Origin: Tillandsia leiboldiana
Taxonomy: Eukaryota; Streptophyta; Magnoliopsida; Poales; Bromeliaceae
Direction: 5' to 3'
DNA length: 64,000 nucleotides
Assembly (NCBI GenBank): GCA_029204045.2
Contig: CM055076.1
Coordinates: 14,061,902-14,125,901 of the forward strand
Below are positions 11,223 to 21,110 of this stretch, piece by piece (the first letter of the stretch is position 1; each line of letters begins with the position of its first letter). The translations under genes and the position numbers were made by a program. The notes under the pieces were generated by a model. That model did not search any database. It worked only from the letters and a program-made list of their open reading frames with translations, and was not told the DNA's origin.

Positions 11223-12593
11223 TCAGTCTGAATCTTCAGACGCACTAAATCCCATTTTAGTGAACATGTTCTTGATCAATTTCCTCATTGAATTTACTTT
11301 CTTGGTCAATGTAATTTGAGATGCCGTTATGATCTCGAGTTCTTCAGACATTCGCCTTTGTTCTGATGCTTGTTGAGACGGTGAGGCCGAGGTGCCGACA
11401 CAAGGTTTCTTTCCAGTGGAATGTGTCGGAGTAACATGTGGTAATTTGTGAAGTGACTTCACAATCGTTGACTCATCTATCATCCCCCAACAGTGTTGAT
11501 AAGATGTCGAGCTTATATCAATGTCAAACTTTTGTAAGATCCTCATGATGATTAACGGAAACGGAAGTCGCTCAGAAGGATGAGGATGCACAATATATCT
11601 TGACATTCTATTCCAAATTATGTAGGGGATATTCATGTTCAATCCTACAGCCTCAGAGGGATGACCTAAGAGATATAGGAACAGCAGTCTCTCCCATCTC
11701 ACGACCTTAGTCTGCATGTTAGGTAGAATGTTGTAACACGTGATGAAATTTAGAAATCGGTACTCCAGTCGAAGATGTTTGGATTTTACACTTTTACCAT
11801 TAGCTGAATTCGTTCCTTTCAAACAAATTTTATCTATCACTGTTCGCCACAAGGCATTCGTCAAACTTCTTCCTTTCAAAAAGTTGACCCCCGATGTGTT
11901 AGATTCCATTCCAAGAACTTCGCCAATTAGCTGCGGAGTGATTTTAAGTTTCATCCCTTGGATAATTGTATAGAAATGCATTGATCCATGTTCTCCTTCT
12001 TGAAGATGTGTTGCATTCGTGTAAAAGGTCCTTACACGATACAAACAATACCCAAGTAGTTCGGGGAATCGGCAGACTTGGATGAGATTAGCTTGCTCAA
12101 TCAAGGTTCCAAACTCAGGTGAGTGATTTCGGAGAGCTTCAATGTTGACATGACGTTCACCGATGCATTCACGACGTTCAAACGCTCGAACGCGATCCAT
12201 GCTGACGAACACTCCTTCCACGCGAGGCGGGGAGTCAGGAACTATCGGTGTGTTAAAATCAGCGTCTCGTCGTAGTCCAAAACGTCTAGTTACTCATTTT
12301 CTTTTCACAGAGATGGTTGGTTTAGCCATAGGTGCTTTTCCTTTATCCATGGGTCCCTTTCCTTTTGATCCATCGGAAGCTTTTCCTTTTGAACCATCAG
12401 ACGCCTTTTGTTCAGTCAATAAGTCATCATCATCCGTCAATGCCGCCCAGTCAATCTCATGACAATCTACCTCTGTGTCACTGACCTCGACAAATTCACC
12501 TTTTTGTTGTGTTTTCTTAGCTCTCTTTAATTTGTTTGTGGCCCGAGTGTGCACTATTGTGACCAACAAAAGAATGATCCATGAGAATTCCAT
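11223..12593 (-). pseudogene. Env-position ORF of Copia-1, plant transposon protein-like (interrupted by one stop)
   Basis: From ATG 12593 the frame encodes a hydrophobic N-terminus (MEFSWIILLLVTIVHTRATN) that looks like a signal peptide or anchor. A Lys- and acid-rich linker follows, with a repeated DGSKGK motif. The C-terminal two thirds begin at IGERHVN and continue through VRTFYTN, LGHPSEAVGLNMNIPYIIW and LPFPLIIMRIL. That order resembles the family called putative plant transposon protein (Transposase_32-like), whose function is not known. One TGA at 12296-12294 separates linker and domain; both sides stay in the same frame, total about 456 codons. The homologue in Element A has almost the same length. 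The role is unknown; the position is that of env in Sireviruses. Confidence 0.72.
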
Positions 12594-13320
12594 TGATCCA
12601 AATGCCTTAAGAAGATTGAAGTCCTGTGAAGACCAACTCAAGAACACATGAGAAATTGTTAATTTTCAAAGATTTGAAAAAAATGTACCCAAACAATCAT
12701 AATCATGTAGAGAGACTAAGAATCAAATTAGTTTTGCAAAAGGACTTTTAAAGATAGATCAATTGCATGATTTTCGAAAATCCTTATTATATGCCCTAAA
12801 ACCGAAATTTTAGAAATCGAAGCCTAAAAATCCGTTAATCAGAAAAATACCTAGCATATAATCAAAACTAATCTACCCAGAGTTCTTATTTCAAAAGAAA
12901 TTTGATCAAAAACCATCCACAAACAAAGTTGATACAAGAAATTCGTACGTTTGAGGAGGAAAAGAGAAAAACGGTGAAAAACCGAGATTTTGATCAATAA
13001 AACTTACTTGGAGTTGAAGAACCTGAGTTTGAAAGCTTCCAGGAAGGATGAAATCTAGAGAGAGAGGCTCTGGAAACTTCGGAACAAAAGATTGGAGTAA
13101 AGAAATCAAAAACCCCTTTCGTTCCTTATAAAACCTAGCCGCGATCCGGATCAGTTCATAACTGCGATCCGGATCGGCTACCCGCAGTAAGAAACTGCGT
13201 TCGGGATCCGGATCGGCAGATACAATCCGGATCGTCAGCCCGCAGAAGAATTCCTGCGTTCGGGATCCGGATCATCTAGCCCGATCCGGATCGGCCCCAA
13301 CTTTTTCTTTAGAAAAATTT
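12594..13320 (-). promoter_or_regulatory. Internal promoter-like region and 5' intron before the env-position ORF
   Basis: In element sense: GATCCGGATC palindromes (13300-13140), TTTTATAA (13133-13126), a leader with CTCTCTCTCTAG, splice donor GTAAGT (13007-13002), a 384-bp AT-rich intron, acceptor TTCACAG ending at 12624, a 30-base exon and ATG 12593. The same order occurs in Copia-C and in Element A. The sites are read from sequence; that they are used is inference. Confidence 0.65.
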
Positions 13321-14232
13321 CAGAGAAATTCAAGAAAAACCAGAAAAAGATTGTAAGCACAAAGGTGTATCAACTTTAAACAAAAAGCATCGTTTCACAC
13401 AACAAGAATTAGATTATGCCAAATCTATCAGTAATATCCAAAAATGAAACGAAAATTTACAAGAATTAAATCCCTTAAAGTTGAACACATTCAATTACAT
13501 CTAACTTGATCTTATGAGTAATGCCTTTATCAAATAATCAATTCGGTAAAGAAAATGAAATACAAAGATCAATAGATGTTTGAAATCCCAAATATAGTAG
13601 ATAATATTTCTAGACAATCTGTTGAAGAGAGTGGCTCTTTGAGCATCTTTCTTTAAAATCCCACCTTATACCAACCTTGAAATTTGACAGAGTCAAGTAT
13701 TTCAACATGCATTTTACTTAATCAAAAATTTGAACAACCATGCTTGGTATACATGTGGTAGCTGCACACAATACTCGGACAACCGAGGTGGTAGCTCTTT
13801 CCTCCATGTGGTGGTAGTTTTCACACTCCTCATTGGGATGTAACTCTTTCCACATCTTTTGAGCATTTTACATTATCTTTGACTCCCCCTCAATTGGCTA
13901 TCAATTATTTAAGATATAAAGTATTCAACCAAAAATTGATCTCGATTTCATACTCGACAAAACAGTCAAATAAGATAATGACTATACCAAGAGATCATTG
14001 AGAGAGAAATTGACTTTGATCACTTTAGAAGATGATTTAATTAACATAAACGATCATTGCAACAATGAAATATTATGATGGCAAAAGCATAATAAATTTC
14101 TAAATGTGTGAACAGATGCAGTTAAAGTCAATTAAGATCTATGCTCAATTACTATCCTATGTATAAACATAGATATTGAATAGAACAAAACAAATACAAA
14201 ACCTATTTTAAGCAAAGGTTTCAAAAAGAAGT
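13321..14232 (-). other. Non-coding region between pol and env-position ORF, with conserved block
   Basis: No ORF. At 13625-13860 is a block shared with Copia-C, A and B. In element sense it contains GATGTGGAAAGAGTTACATC, CTACCACCACATG, GAGCTACCACC, GTCCG, GCTACCACATG and, further on, GGTTGGTATAAGGTGGGA and GCTCAAAGAGCCAC. A purine tract, TTGAGGGGGAGTC, lies just before it (about 13897-13885). Confidence 0.7.
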
Positions 14233-16683
14233 TTATTTCAAAGAAAGCATACCAATTGCTTTTCGCAAATGAATAAAACGTTTTTGATCCAAAGGTTTTG
14301 TTAGAAAGTCAGCTAATTGATCTTCAGTTGAAATATATGAAAGTTGAAGAGTATTTGATTCAACTAGCTCTCTAAGAAGATGATATCTAAGTTCAATATG
14401 TTTTGTTCTAGAGTGCAACACAGGGTTTTTAGAAATGTTAATAGCACTTGTGTTGTCACAAAGAATTGTTACCGAAGATGCTGAAATGCGGAAGTCACTC
14501 AATACGCTTTTCATCCAAATGAGTTGAGTTGAGCAACTTCCAGCTGAAATGTATTCCGCTTCGGCAGTCGAGAGTGCTATGCAATTCTGTTTTTTACTGT
14601 GCCATGCAACAAGGCAATGGCCAAGATAGAAGCATGCACCACTCGTGCTTTTCCGATCATCCACTGATCCTGCCCAATCGGCATCTGAGTATCCAACAAT
14701 GTCCAGACTTGTTCCCATAGGATACCAAATTCCGAAATTAATTGATCCTTTGATGTACCGGATGATCCGTTTCACCGCTTTCAGGTGAACCTCCTTTGGT
14801 GCTGATTGATATCTCGCGCAAATCCCAACACTAAAGGATATATCCGGGCGACTAGCCGTGAGGTAAAGTAGACTTCCAATCATACTTCTATACAGTTTCT
14901 CGTCTACATTCTCACTATGTGATTCACTTCCAAGTCCCTTGTGGCTAGTTCCCATTGGAGTTGGAAAATCTTTACAATTTTCTAGATCAAACTTTTTGAC
15001 CAACTCCAGTGCATACTTGGATTGACTCAAGTGAATACCTTCATCATTTTGTTTAATTTGCAATCCAAGAAAATAAGACAATTCGCCCATCATGGACATC
15101 TCAAATTCGCTTTCCATGGTCTCCGCGAATTTAGAAGCATCATTATCTTTTGTTGCACCAAATACAATGTCATCGACATAGATTTGTGCTACAATGAAAT
15201 TATTTTGATAATGCTTCACAAAGAGAGTCCTGTCAGCTCCCCCTCGAGTATAGCCCTTCTCCAAAAGGTGCTTTGTTAACCTTTCGTACCATGCTCGCGG
15301 TGCTTGTTTCAGACCGTAAAGAGCCTTTTTCAAACGAAAAACATGGTTAGGTTGTTTATGATCTACAAAACCTTTCGGTTGAGCCACATAAACTTCCTCA
15401 TTTAAAAACCCATTTAGAAATGCGCTCTTGACGTCCATTTGAAATAATTTGATTTTAAAATGACAAGCAATAGCAAACAATATACGAATGGACTCGAGTC
15501 TAGCTACAGGGGCGAAAGTTTCGTCAAAGTCTATACCTTCTACTTGAGAGTAGCCTTGAGCAACTAGTCGTGCCTTGTTCCTGATGATAGTACCATCTTC
15601 ATCTTTCTTGTTCTTGAAGATCCATTTGGTACCTATCACATTATGTTGCTTTGGAGGCTTCGTTAATTCCCAGACTTTGTTTCGCTCAAATTGATGGAGC
15701 TCTTCCTGCATTGCTTTAATCCAGTAGTCATCCTGAAGAGCTTCATCTATTGTCTTTGGTTCGATTAAAGATACGTAGCAAGCAAATCCGCAAACCAACT
15801 GCCTTCGAGTTCTAACTCCTTCTTGTGGATCTCCAATGATGTTCGATTCCGGATGATCCTTGGAGATTCGTAGCGTTTGTTGAAACGGAGTACTCGGAGG
15901 TACACGAGATGATTCCTGCACATCAGATAAACTAGAAGAACCATTAGATGCATCATTAATATTGGAAGTATTATTATGAGAAGATGCACTAGCAGGAGAA
16001 TCATCATCTAGAGAGATATCGAGGGTAGATTTTTCAGATTCAAAATGAGAAGCTTCATCTACTTTAACATTTATAGATTCTACGATCGTCTTAGATTCAA
16101 TGTTAAATACTCGATATGCTCTGCTATTCGTAGAATAACCCAAAAAGATCCCTTCATCACTTCGAGAGTCGAACTTTCCAAGATTTTCACGGTCACGTAA
16201 AATGTAACATCGACTCCCGAAGATACGAAAGTACTTGATATCCGGTTTTCTACTAAACCACAGCTCATATGGTGTATTCAAGGTTCCTGGGCGCAAATAC
16301 ACTCTGTTAATGACATAGACAGCGGTGTTCACAGCTTCAGCCCAAAAATGTAGCGGTAATTTCCGGCTATGAAGCATCACACGCGCCATCTCTTGAACAA
16401 CCCTGTTTTTGCGCTCAACAACACCATTCTGCTGAGGTGTATAGGGTGCCGAGAATTCATGTTTAATGCCATTTGAAGTACAAAAGTCAATGAATTTTGA
16501 ATTTATGAATTCTCCACCTCTATCACTTCTAACACGAATGATCTTTTCATTCTTTTCAATCATAATACGATGGCAAATCTCATGAAAAGAGTCAAACGTA
16601 TCAGCTTTCTCTCTCAAAAATGCTACCCAAGAAAACCGAGAGAAATCATCAACCAATAAGAAAATATACCATTTACCTCCCAA
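14233..16683 (-). pseudogene. Copia pol: integrase remnant, reverse transcriptase, RNase H
   Basis: 816 codons open without a stop. It begins inside the integrase core (LGGKWYIFLLVDDFSRFSW) and keeps the second Asp (SDRGGEF) and the Glu (NGVVERKNR). After a variable linker comes the reverse transcriptase (KWIFKNKKDEDG, KARLVAQGYSQ, catalytic YVDD in QIYVDDIVFGA). RNase H follows (YSDADWAG, STAEAEYISA, CDNTSAI, SRTKHIE) to LRKAIGMLSLK. Missing are aspartic protease, the HHCC finger and the first catalytic Asp of integrase. There is no ATG at the front, a TAG lies just upstream, and gag is in another frame, so expression is doubtful. The reading frame itself is well preserved. Confidence 0.9.
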
Positions 16684-16763
16684 AGATGGTTGACGAGTTG
16701 GCCAAAAAAAAGAAGAAAAGAAAATAGTCTACATAAACTATACAAGATTTAATCGTAGAACGA

Positions 16764-18785
16764 TTAAAGACAAGGAGGGGTTTCACCTTTGCATACCCAA
16801 ACCTTTTGAGTTTTGGAGTATGTTGGTAAAGGTTGAGAGATTCTCCTTGAAGACGACGTCTTGTATGATTGATCTTTTTCTTTTGTCATCGTCTTGTTTG
16901 AGGTGCTACCAATGTTCTTTTCTTTTGAAAAATTCTTCCTTGAATTCCGGGAAGTGTGCTTATTGGTAGCAATTGCAAGATGTGGTTGATTTGTTCTTTG
17001 AGCTCCAATCTCGCAATTTCTTTCGATGTGCCCTGCAAAATTACAACGAAAACATACCTTTGATCTTGACGATTCCGAAGAGGATGAGGTAGGTTTGTTG
17101 TCGTTGTTTGTCTTGAATTCCGGTGTCGGAGGAGGAGATACCGACTGAGGCACAAAAACTGTCCCACTCGAACTTGGACTGTTTCCAGTTTGAGTGTACC
17201 CGAGGCCGAACCGATTTGTTTGACCAAGACCAAGGAGTTTATCCAACTTACTCCTTCCTAAAGAGAATTGCTGTAAGTCATCCTTGAGTTGGAGAATGGT
17301 CTCTGTCATTTCCCGTCTTTCCTGTCGGCCCTCGCCATAGAGCTTCAAGAAGTAGTTTGCTTTGTTCACCATATCTATATAGTTCTTCTCGAGCTGCTCA
17401 TTGGACTCTTGAAGGGAAACATTTGCTTTTATCAAACTATCCCTTTCCACTTCAAGATCGGTCGAGAGAGAAGTTACCCTTTTTACTTCTTCTTCGAGAT
17501 CCTGCAATCTCCCTCTCAACCCCTTGTTTTGCTTAGCCGGTTTCTTTAAATCCTGTAAAGATCTGTGATAGGCTAGAGCAAACTCTTCACCTTCCGAATC
17601 ATCCGATTCATTGTCCATTGCATTCTTTTCAACAGTGGAGTTGGACAATGATTCAGACGTACTTGCCATAAAGCACATGAATGGTGAAGATACGGACGCG
17701 TGGAATGCCGTGGAGCTCTTTTCTTCATCACTTGAAGACGACTCATTTGACGTTGAGTTGTCATCCCAAGTGACGACTTGCATCGCCTTCTTCTTTGCCG
17801 GATACTTGTTAGGACACTCCGTTGCAATGTGGCCGTAGCCTCGACATTTGAAGCATTGCAGTTGTCCTTCTGAACTTTTCTTATCCTTTGAGAAGTTCTC
17901 CTGCTTTCTTGACTTGTGACTTGGAGTACCCTTGCCTTTGTTCCACTTTCCGAAGGATGGAGATTTGCTTGAATTACCCCTTCGAAAGTTGCGGCGAAAA
18001 TTCCTTGTCAAGAGAGCGAGCTGCTTCTCAAATTCCTCCATAGAAAGGTTCTCGTCATCGTCCGAGGAGGATGTATCCGCGTCTTCTTCCTTAGTTGTTT
18101 TCAACGCATAACCTGAAGACTTAGAAGTGGATGCTTTTCCAGAAGAATTGTTAGTATTAAAAGTCATTTCATAAGTTTGTAATGAACCAACTAATTCTTC
18201 TACACGTATTTCGTCCGGGTGTTTAATAGTTTCAATGGCAGTAACCTTTGGGCGAAATCGTTCAGGAAGAGTTCTTAAGATTTTTCTTACAATCTTAAAT
18301 TCTGGAATCTTCTCTCCCAGATTAGCACATGAGTTTACGATGTCTTGCAATCGTGTATAGTAGTCCGTGAAAGATTCATTTTCTGCCATCAAGATAGAGT
18401 CAAACTTGCTCGTAAGCATCTGCAGTTTCTGAATCTTCACGAGGTTAGTTCCCTCATGTGTAACCTGGAGAACATCCCAGATTTCTTTCGCAGTCTCACA
18501 TGCCGAGACGCGAGAGAATTCAGTTTGAGATAAGGCATTAAAAATAGCATTAATTCCCTTGCCATTGTAAGAAGATAACTCAAACTCTTCCTTGGTCCAT
18601 TTCGACCTAGGTTTTAAGGTGTGAACATCAGAGATAAGTTCAGTTGGATTAGTCCATCCTGATTCAATTGAATGCCACACCCTTTCGTCGATGGAAGATA
18701 AAAAAGCTTTCATCCGTACTTTCCAGTACGCATAATTCGTTCCATCAAAGAAAGGGGGTCGATTGATGTTTCCACCTTCAACCAT
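16764..18785 (-). CDS. gag: Copia-1 Gag (673 aa)
   Basis: Capsid/nucleocapsid protein. ATG 18785 lies just after the primer site. The N-terminus (MVEGGNINRPPFFDGTNYAY) is the DUF4219 type and is followed by a UBN2-type gag core (ACETAKEIWDVLQVTHEGTN, RKILRTLPERFRPKVTAIE) to about residue 210. A first zinc knuckle is at about 310 (CFKCRGYGHIATEC), then acid/Ser-rich sequence, a coiled coil of roughly 100 residues (about 410-510) and a second knuckle (CFRCNFAGHIERNC) near 580. It ends KVWVCKGETPPCL. Longer intact relatives would read on into protease here. Intact frame; it could supply capsid for itself and for pol-less relatives. Confidence 0.93.
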   Translation of the reverse strand: MVEGGNINRPPFFDGTNYAYWKVRMKAFLSSIDERVWHSIESGWTNPTELISDVHTLKPRSKWTKEEFELSSYNGKGINAIFNALSQTEFSRVSACETAKEIWDVLQVTHEGTNLVKIQKLQMLTSKFDSILMAENESFTDYYTRLQDIVNSCANLGEKIPEFKIVRKILRTLPERFRPKVTAIETIKHPDEIRVEELVGSLQTYEMTFNTNNSSGKASTSKSSGYALKTTKEEDADTSSSDDDENLSMEEFEKQLALLTRNFRRNFRRGNSSKSPSFGKWNKGKGTPSHKSRKQENFSKDKKSSEGQLQCFKCRGYGHIATECPNKYPAKKKAMQVVTWDDNSTSNESSSSDEEKSSTAFHASVSSPFMCFMASTSESLSNSTVEKNAMDNESDDSEGEEFALAYHRSLQDLKKPAKQNKGLRGRLQDLEEEVKRVTSLSTDLEVERDSLIKANVSLQESNEQLEKNYIDMVNKANYFLKLYGEGRQERREMTETILQLKDDLQQFSLGRSKLDKLLGLGQTNRFGLGYTQTGNSPSSSGTVFVPQSVSPPPTPEFKTNNDNKPTSSSSESSRSKVCFRCNFAGHIERNCEIGAQRTNQPHLAIATNKHTSRNSRKNFSKEKNIGSTSNKTMTKEKDQSYKTSSSRRISQPLPTYSKTQKVWVCKGETPPCL

Positions 18786-18804
18786 TGTTCACAACCCTAT
18801 TCCC

Positions 18805-18816
18805 GCTCTGATACCA
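18805..18816 (-). promoter_or_regulatory. Primer binding site of Copia-1
   Basis: TGGTATCAGAGC on the minus strand, two bases inside the 5' LTR. Complementary to initiator-Met tRNA. Confidence 0.92.
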
Positions 18817-18818
18817 CT

Positions 18819-20156
18819 TGTTGGGTCGTATATAATACGGATCTAAATAGGGGAAGAAACACCTAGAGGGGGGTGAATAGGTGTAAACGTATAAACACTC
18901 CAAAAAAATCGTTGCGATAAAACCCAATGCGGAAAATAAAATAACACGCAAGATTTTTACGTGGAAAACTCCATCACCGGAGTAAAAAACCACGGGACCG
19001 ATAACACGGCAGAAATCCACTAGAATTAAAACACGTACAAGGTGATTTACCGTACACACTTACGACTCAACCTTTTCCATACGCTCCTAGAGGATCTTCT
19101 CCGCTCGCTCCGACGCTTCTCGAATCCACGATCTGCGCCCAACGCCGAATCCACGGCGTCCAACGTCGAATCCACGACGTCCGACCGAATCCACGGTCTT
19201 CACCCAATAGCACCCTTCGAATCCACGAATGTGCCTCGCTCCGAATCCACGAGAGCGATTGAACCTTGAATCCACAAGGACACGCGAATCCACGCGCCGA
19301 TTTTGGGGTAAATCGTTGTTTTTGGGTGGTGAGGATCCGCCGAATACTTAGATCAAAGATAGATCGGAAATACCATCTAAGTATTCATTAGTTTGATTCA
19401 ACTCAAGATGTGAGTAAGAAAACCTTGAATCAAACTAATCAATATAGATGAAGAAACATAGAGTATTCTCTAATGATTTCCTTTCTTCTCTATATGTGGA
19501 TCTATAGCCGTATAAAATGATATATGAAAATGACGGCTATGTGGATTGACCCTAGAAAGAAAGACATAGGGTCTATTTATAGGTTAGAAACCCTAGGAAG
19601 GAGATAAGAATCAAAAACCTGCCATTTCTGGATTTTTACGGACGGCGATCCGGATCGTGATAACTGGGATCCGGATCGTCATAACGAATCAGCCAATTTC
19701 CAGAAAAACGAAGGTTCAGGATCCGGATCATGTGACTACGATCCGGATCGTTCATACAGTTCACCAAACATCAACGTTCGGGATCCGGATTGCGAAGCAG
19801 GATCCGGATCGTTCAAGGTAGATGGTAAACTCAACGTTCGGGATCCGGATCAAGAGACTACGATCCGGATTGCAACGATGTATGAACGAACCACCTTCGG
19901 GATCCGGATCGAACAGCCTGATCCGGATCCTGAACATGTCCCAAGTCCAGTTTTTGATTTTTATGCAATGAAAGATTCTTCCAAGTGTTTCTACACTACA
20001 AGAAGTATTCGGATCACACAAATTCTTTAGTTAAACATACCTGATCCTTTTGAATTCTTCTTTCTTGAGATTGAGTTAAATGATCCAACTTTCTTCACCT
20101 TCAATCTTCAGGACTTGAAACTTTCGCGAAACTACGCCAACTCAAATTCCGTAACA
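18819..20156 (-). mobile_element. Copia-1 5' LTR
   Basis: 1338 bp, nearly identical to 9064-10401. Promoter elements in element sense: palindrome array 19935-19640, TATAAATA 19581-19574, hairpin array 19300-19110. The transcript would start a little downstream of the TATA box and run through the hairpins to the primer site. Confidence 0.93.
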
Positions 20157-20736
20157 ACAATGTCCACCTCCCTAAAATGATAATCGTACAATATCCTCAG
20201 ATACAGAACTCATAGCTCAACGGGGAGGTATCTCCAATAAATACAACAGTGTACAGGCTCTCAATACATATCATCCTCACTACAACAGTCTCTCAAAAGA
20301 GGAAAATAAAATAACTAATCTAATGAAGATCTCCTCTGAAGGGGGTACCGCTACTCTCCAACGACGGGTAGGGATCTAGCTCGCGACTCCCTCGCCTCGA
20401 ACAACAACCGCAGAATTAGCAACACCCGCTAAGACTCTGTAAAACAAAGGAGAGGAAGGAAAAATGAGGGGGAAAGCCCCCAAAAGGTGTGAGAACTACA
20501 CCAAAAAGGGAGTTCTCAGTGGGTACCACCGCCAGACCCGACGGTCTGCCCACTAAGTCCTCAAGAGACAAAACTAACCAAAGCCGTAAAGACTGAAATA
20601 AGGAAGCTAGAGACTCTCAACAGCTATCATGCCTCTATGTAAATGCCCAAACGGGGTGAACCAAAGAATGGTATGCAACCACTAGCACATGAAGTGCACA
20701 ATCGACCCAATCGATAGACCAGTAATCACTGGCACT

Positions 20737-20910
20737 GCCTGCTATGCCTGCTATGCCTGCTATGCCTGTCATGCCTGCTATGCCTGCCATGCCTGCCATG
20801 CCTGCTATGCCTGCTATGCCTGCCATGCCTGCAATGCCTGCCATGCCAACTATGCCTGCTATGCCTGCCATGCCTACTATGCCTGCTATGCGTGCCATGC
20901 CTGCTATCGA
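20737..20910. repeat. 9-bp minisatellite in G1 3' LTR
   Basis: About 19 copies of ATGCCTGCT or ATGCCTGCC, imperfect. The same array is in the other G1 LTR (27828-27992) and, reverse-complemented with the LTR, in L3 (35914-36010). It reads Met-Pro-Ala in one frame but is not coding. Confidence 0.9.
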
Positions 20911-20936
20911 ACTCAAGAACTCATCTGCGGGAATAC

Positions 20937-21110
20937 TGACCGACTACTGACCGGTACGGTCGCATCCCAAAATAGGTGACAGACCAACTACTGACCGGTA
21001 CGGTCGCACACTAAATAAGTGACAGACCGGCTCCTGACCGGCACGGTCGCACACTAAATGAATGACAGACCGGCTCCTGACCGGCACGGTCGCACACTAA
21101 ATAAGTAGGA
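20937..21110. repeat. Tandem repeat, about 45-bp unit, four copies, in G1 3' LTR
   Basis: Units of the form GACCGGCACGGTCGCACAC then TAAATAAGTGACAGACCGGC. The core CTGACCGG(C/T)ACGGTCG is partly palindromic. Repeated in the other LTR at 28017-28191. Confidence 0.8.

Larger units (their letters stand above)
9064..20156 (-). mobile_element. Copia-1: complete Sirevirus-like Ty1/copia element, 11.1 kb
   Basis: Both LTRs are 1338 bp with TG...CA ends (TGTTACGG...CCCAACA in element orientation) and a perfect 5-bp duplication ACAAT at 9059-9063 and 20157-20161. I noticed only about four LTR differences, so it is young. Order in element sense: 5' LTR, primer site, gag, truncated pol, env-position ORF with its own promoter-like region and intron, polypurine tract, 3' LTR. 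Long gag, an extra 3' ORF, palindromes in the LTR and repeated purine tracts are known Sirevirus traits. Aspartic protease and the integrase N-terminal half are missing, so it cannot be autonomous. Confidence 0.93.

Noticed and set aside
14233..16683. Calling the Copia-1 element autonomous because of the 816-codon pol frame
   Set aside because: Protease, the integrase HHCC finger and the first catalytic Asp are absent, and the frame has no start codon and is not in frame with gag.
18805..18816. tRNA gene at the TGGTATCAGAGC sites
   Set aside because: Only the 12 bases complementary to the tRNA 3' end are present, next to LTR ends; they are primer binding sites.
20737..20979. Met-Pro-Ala or Gly-Met-Ala-Gly-Ile repeat proteins
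   Set aside because: They are translations of the 9-bp minisatellite inside an LTR, open in several frames and on both strands.
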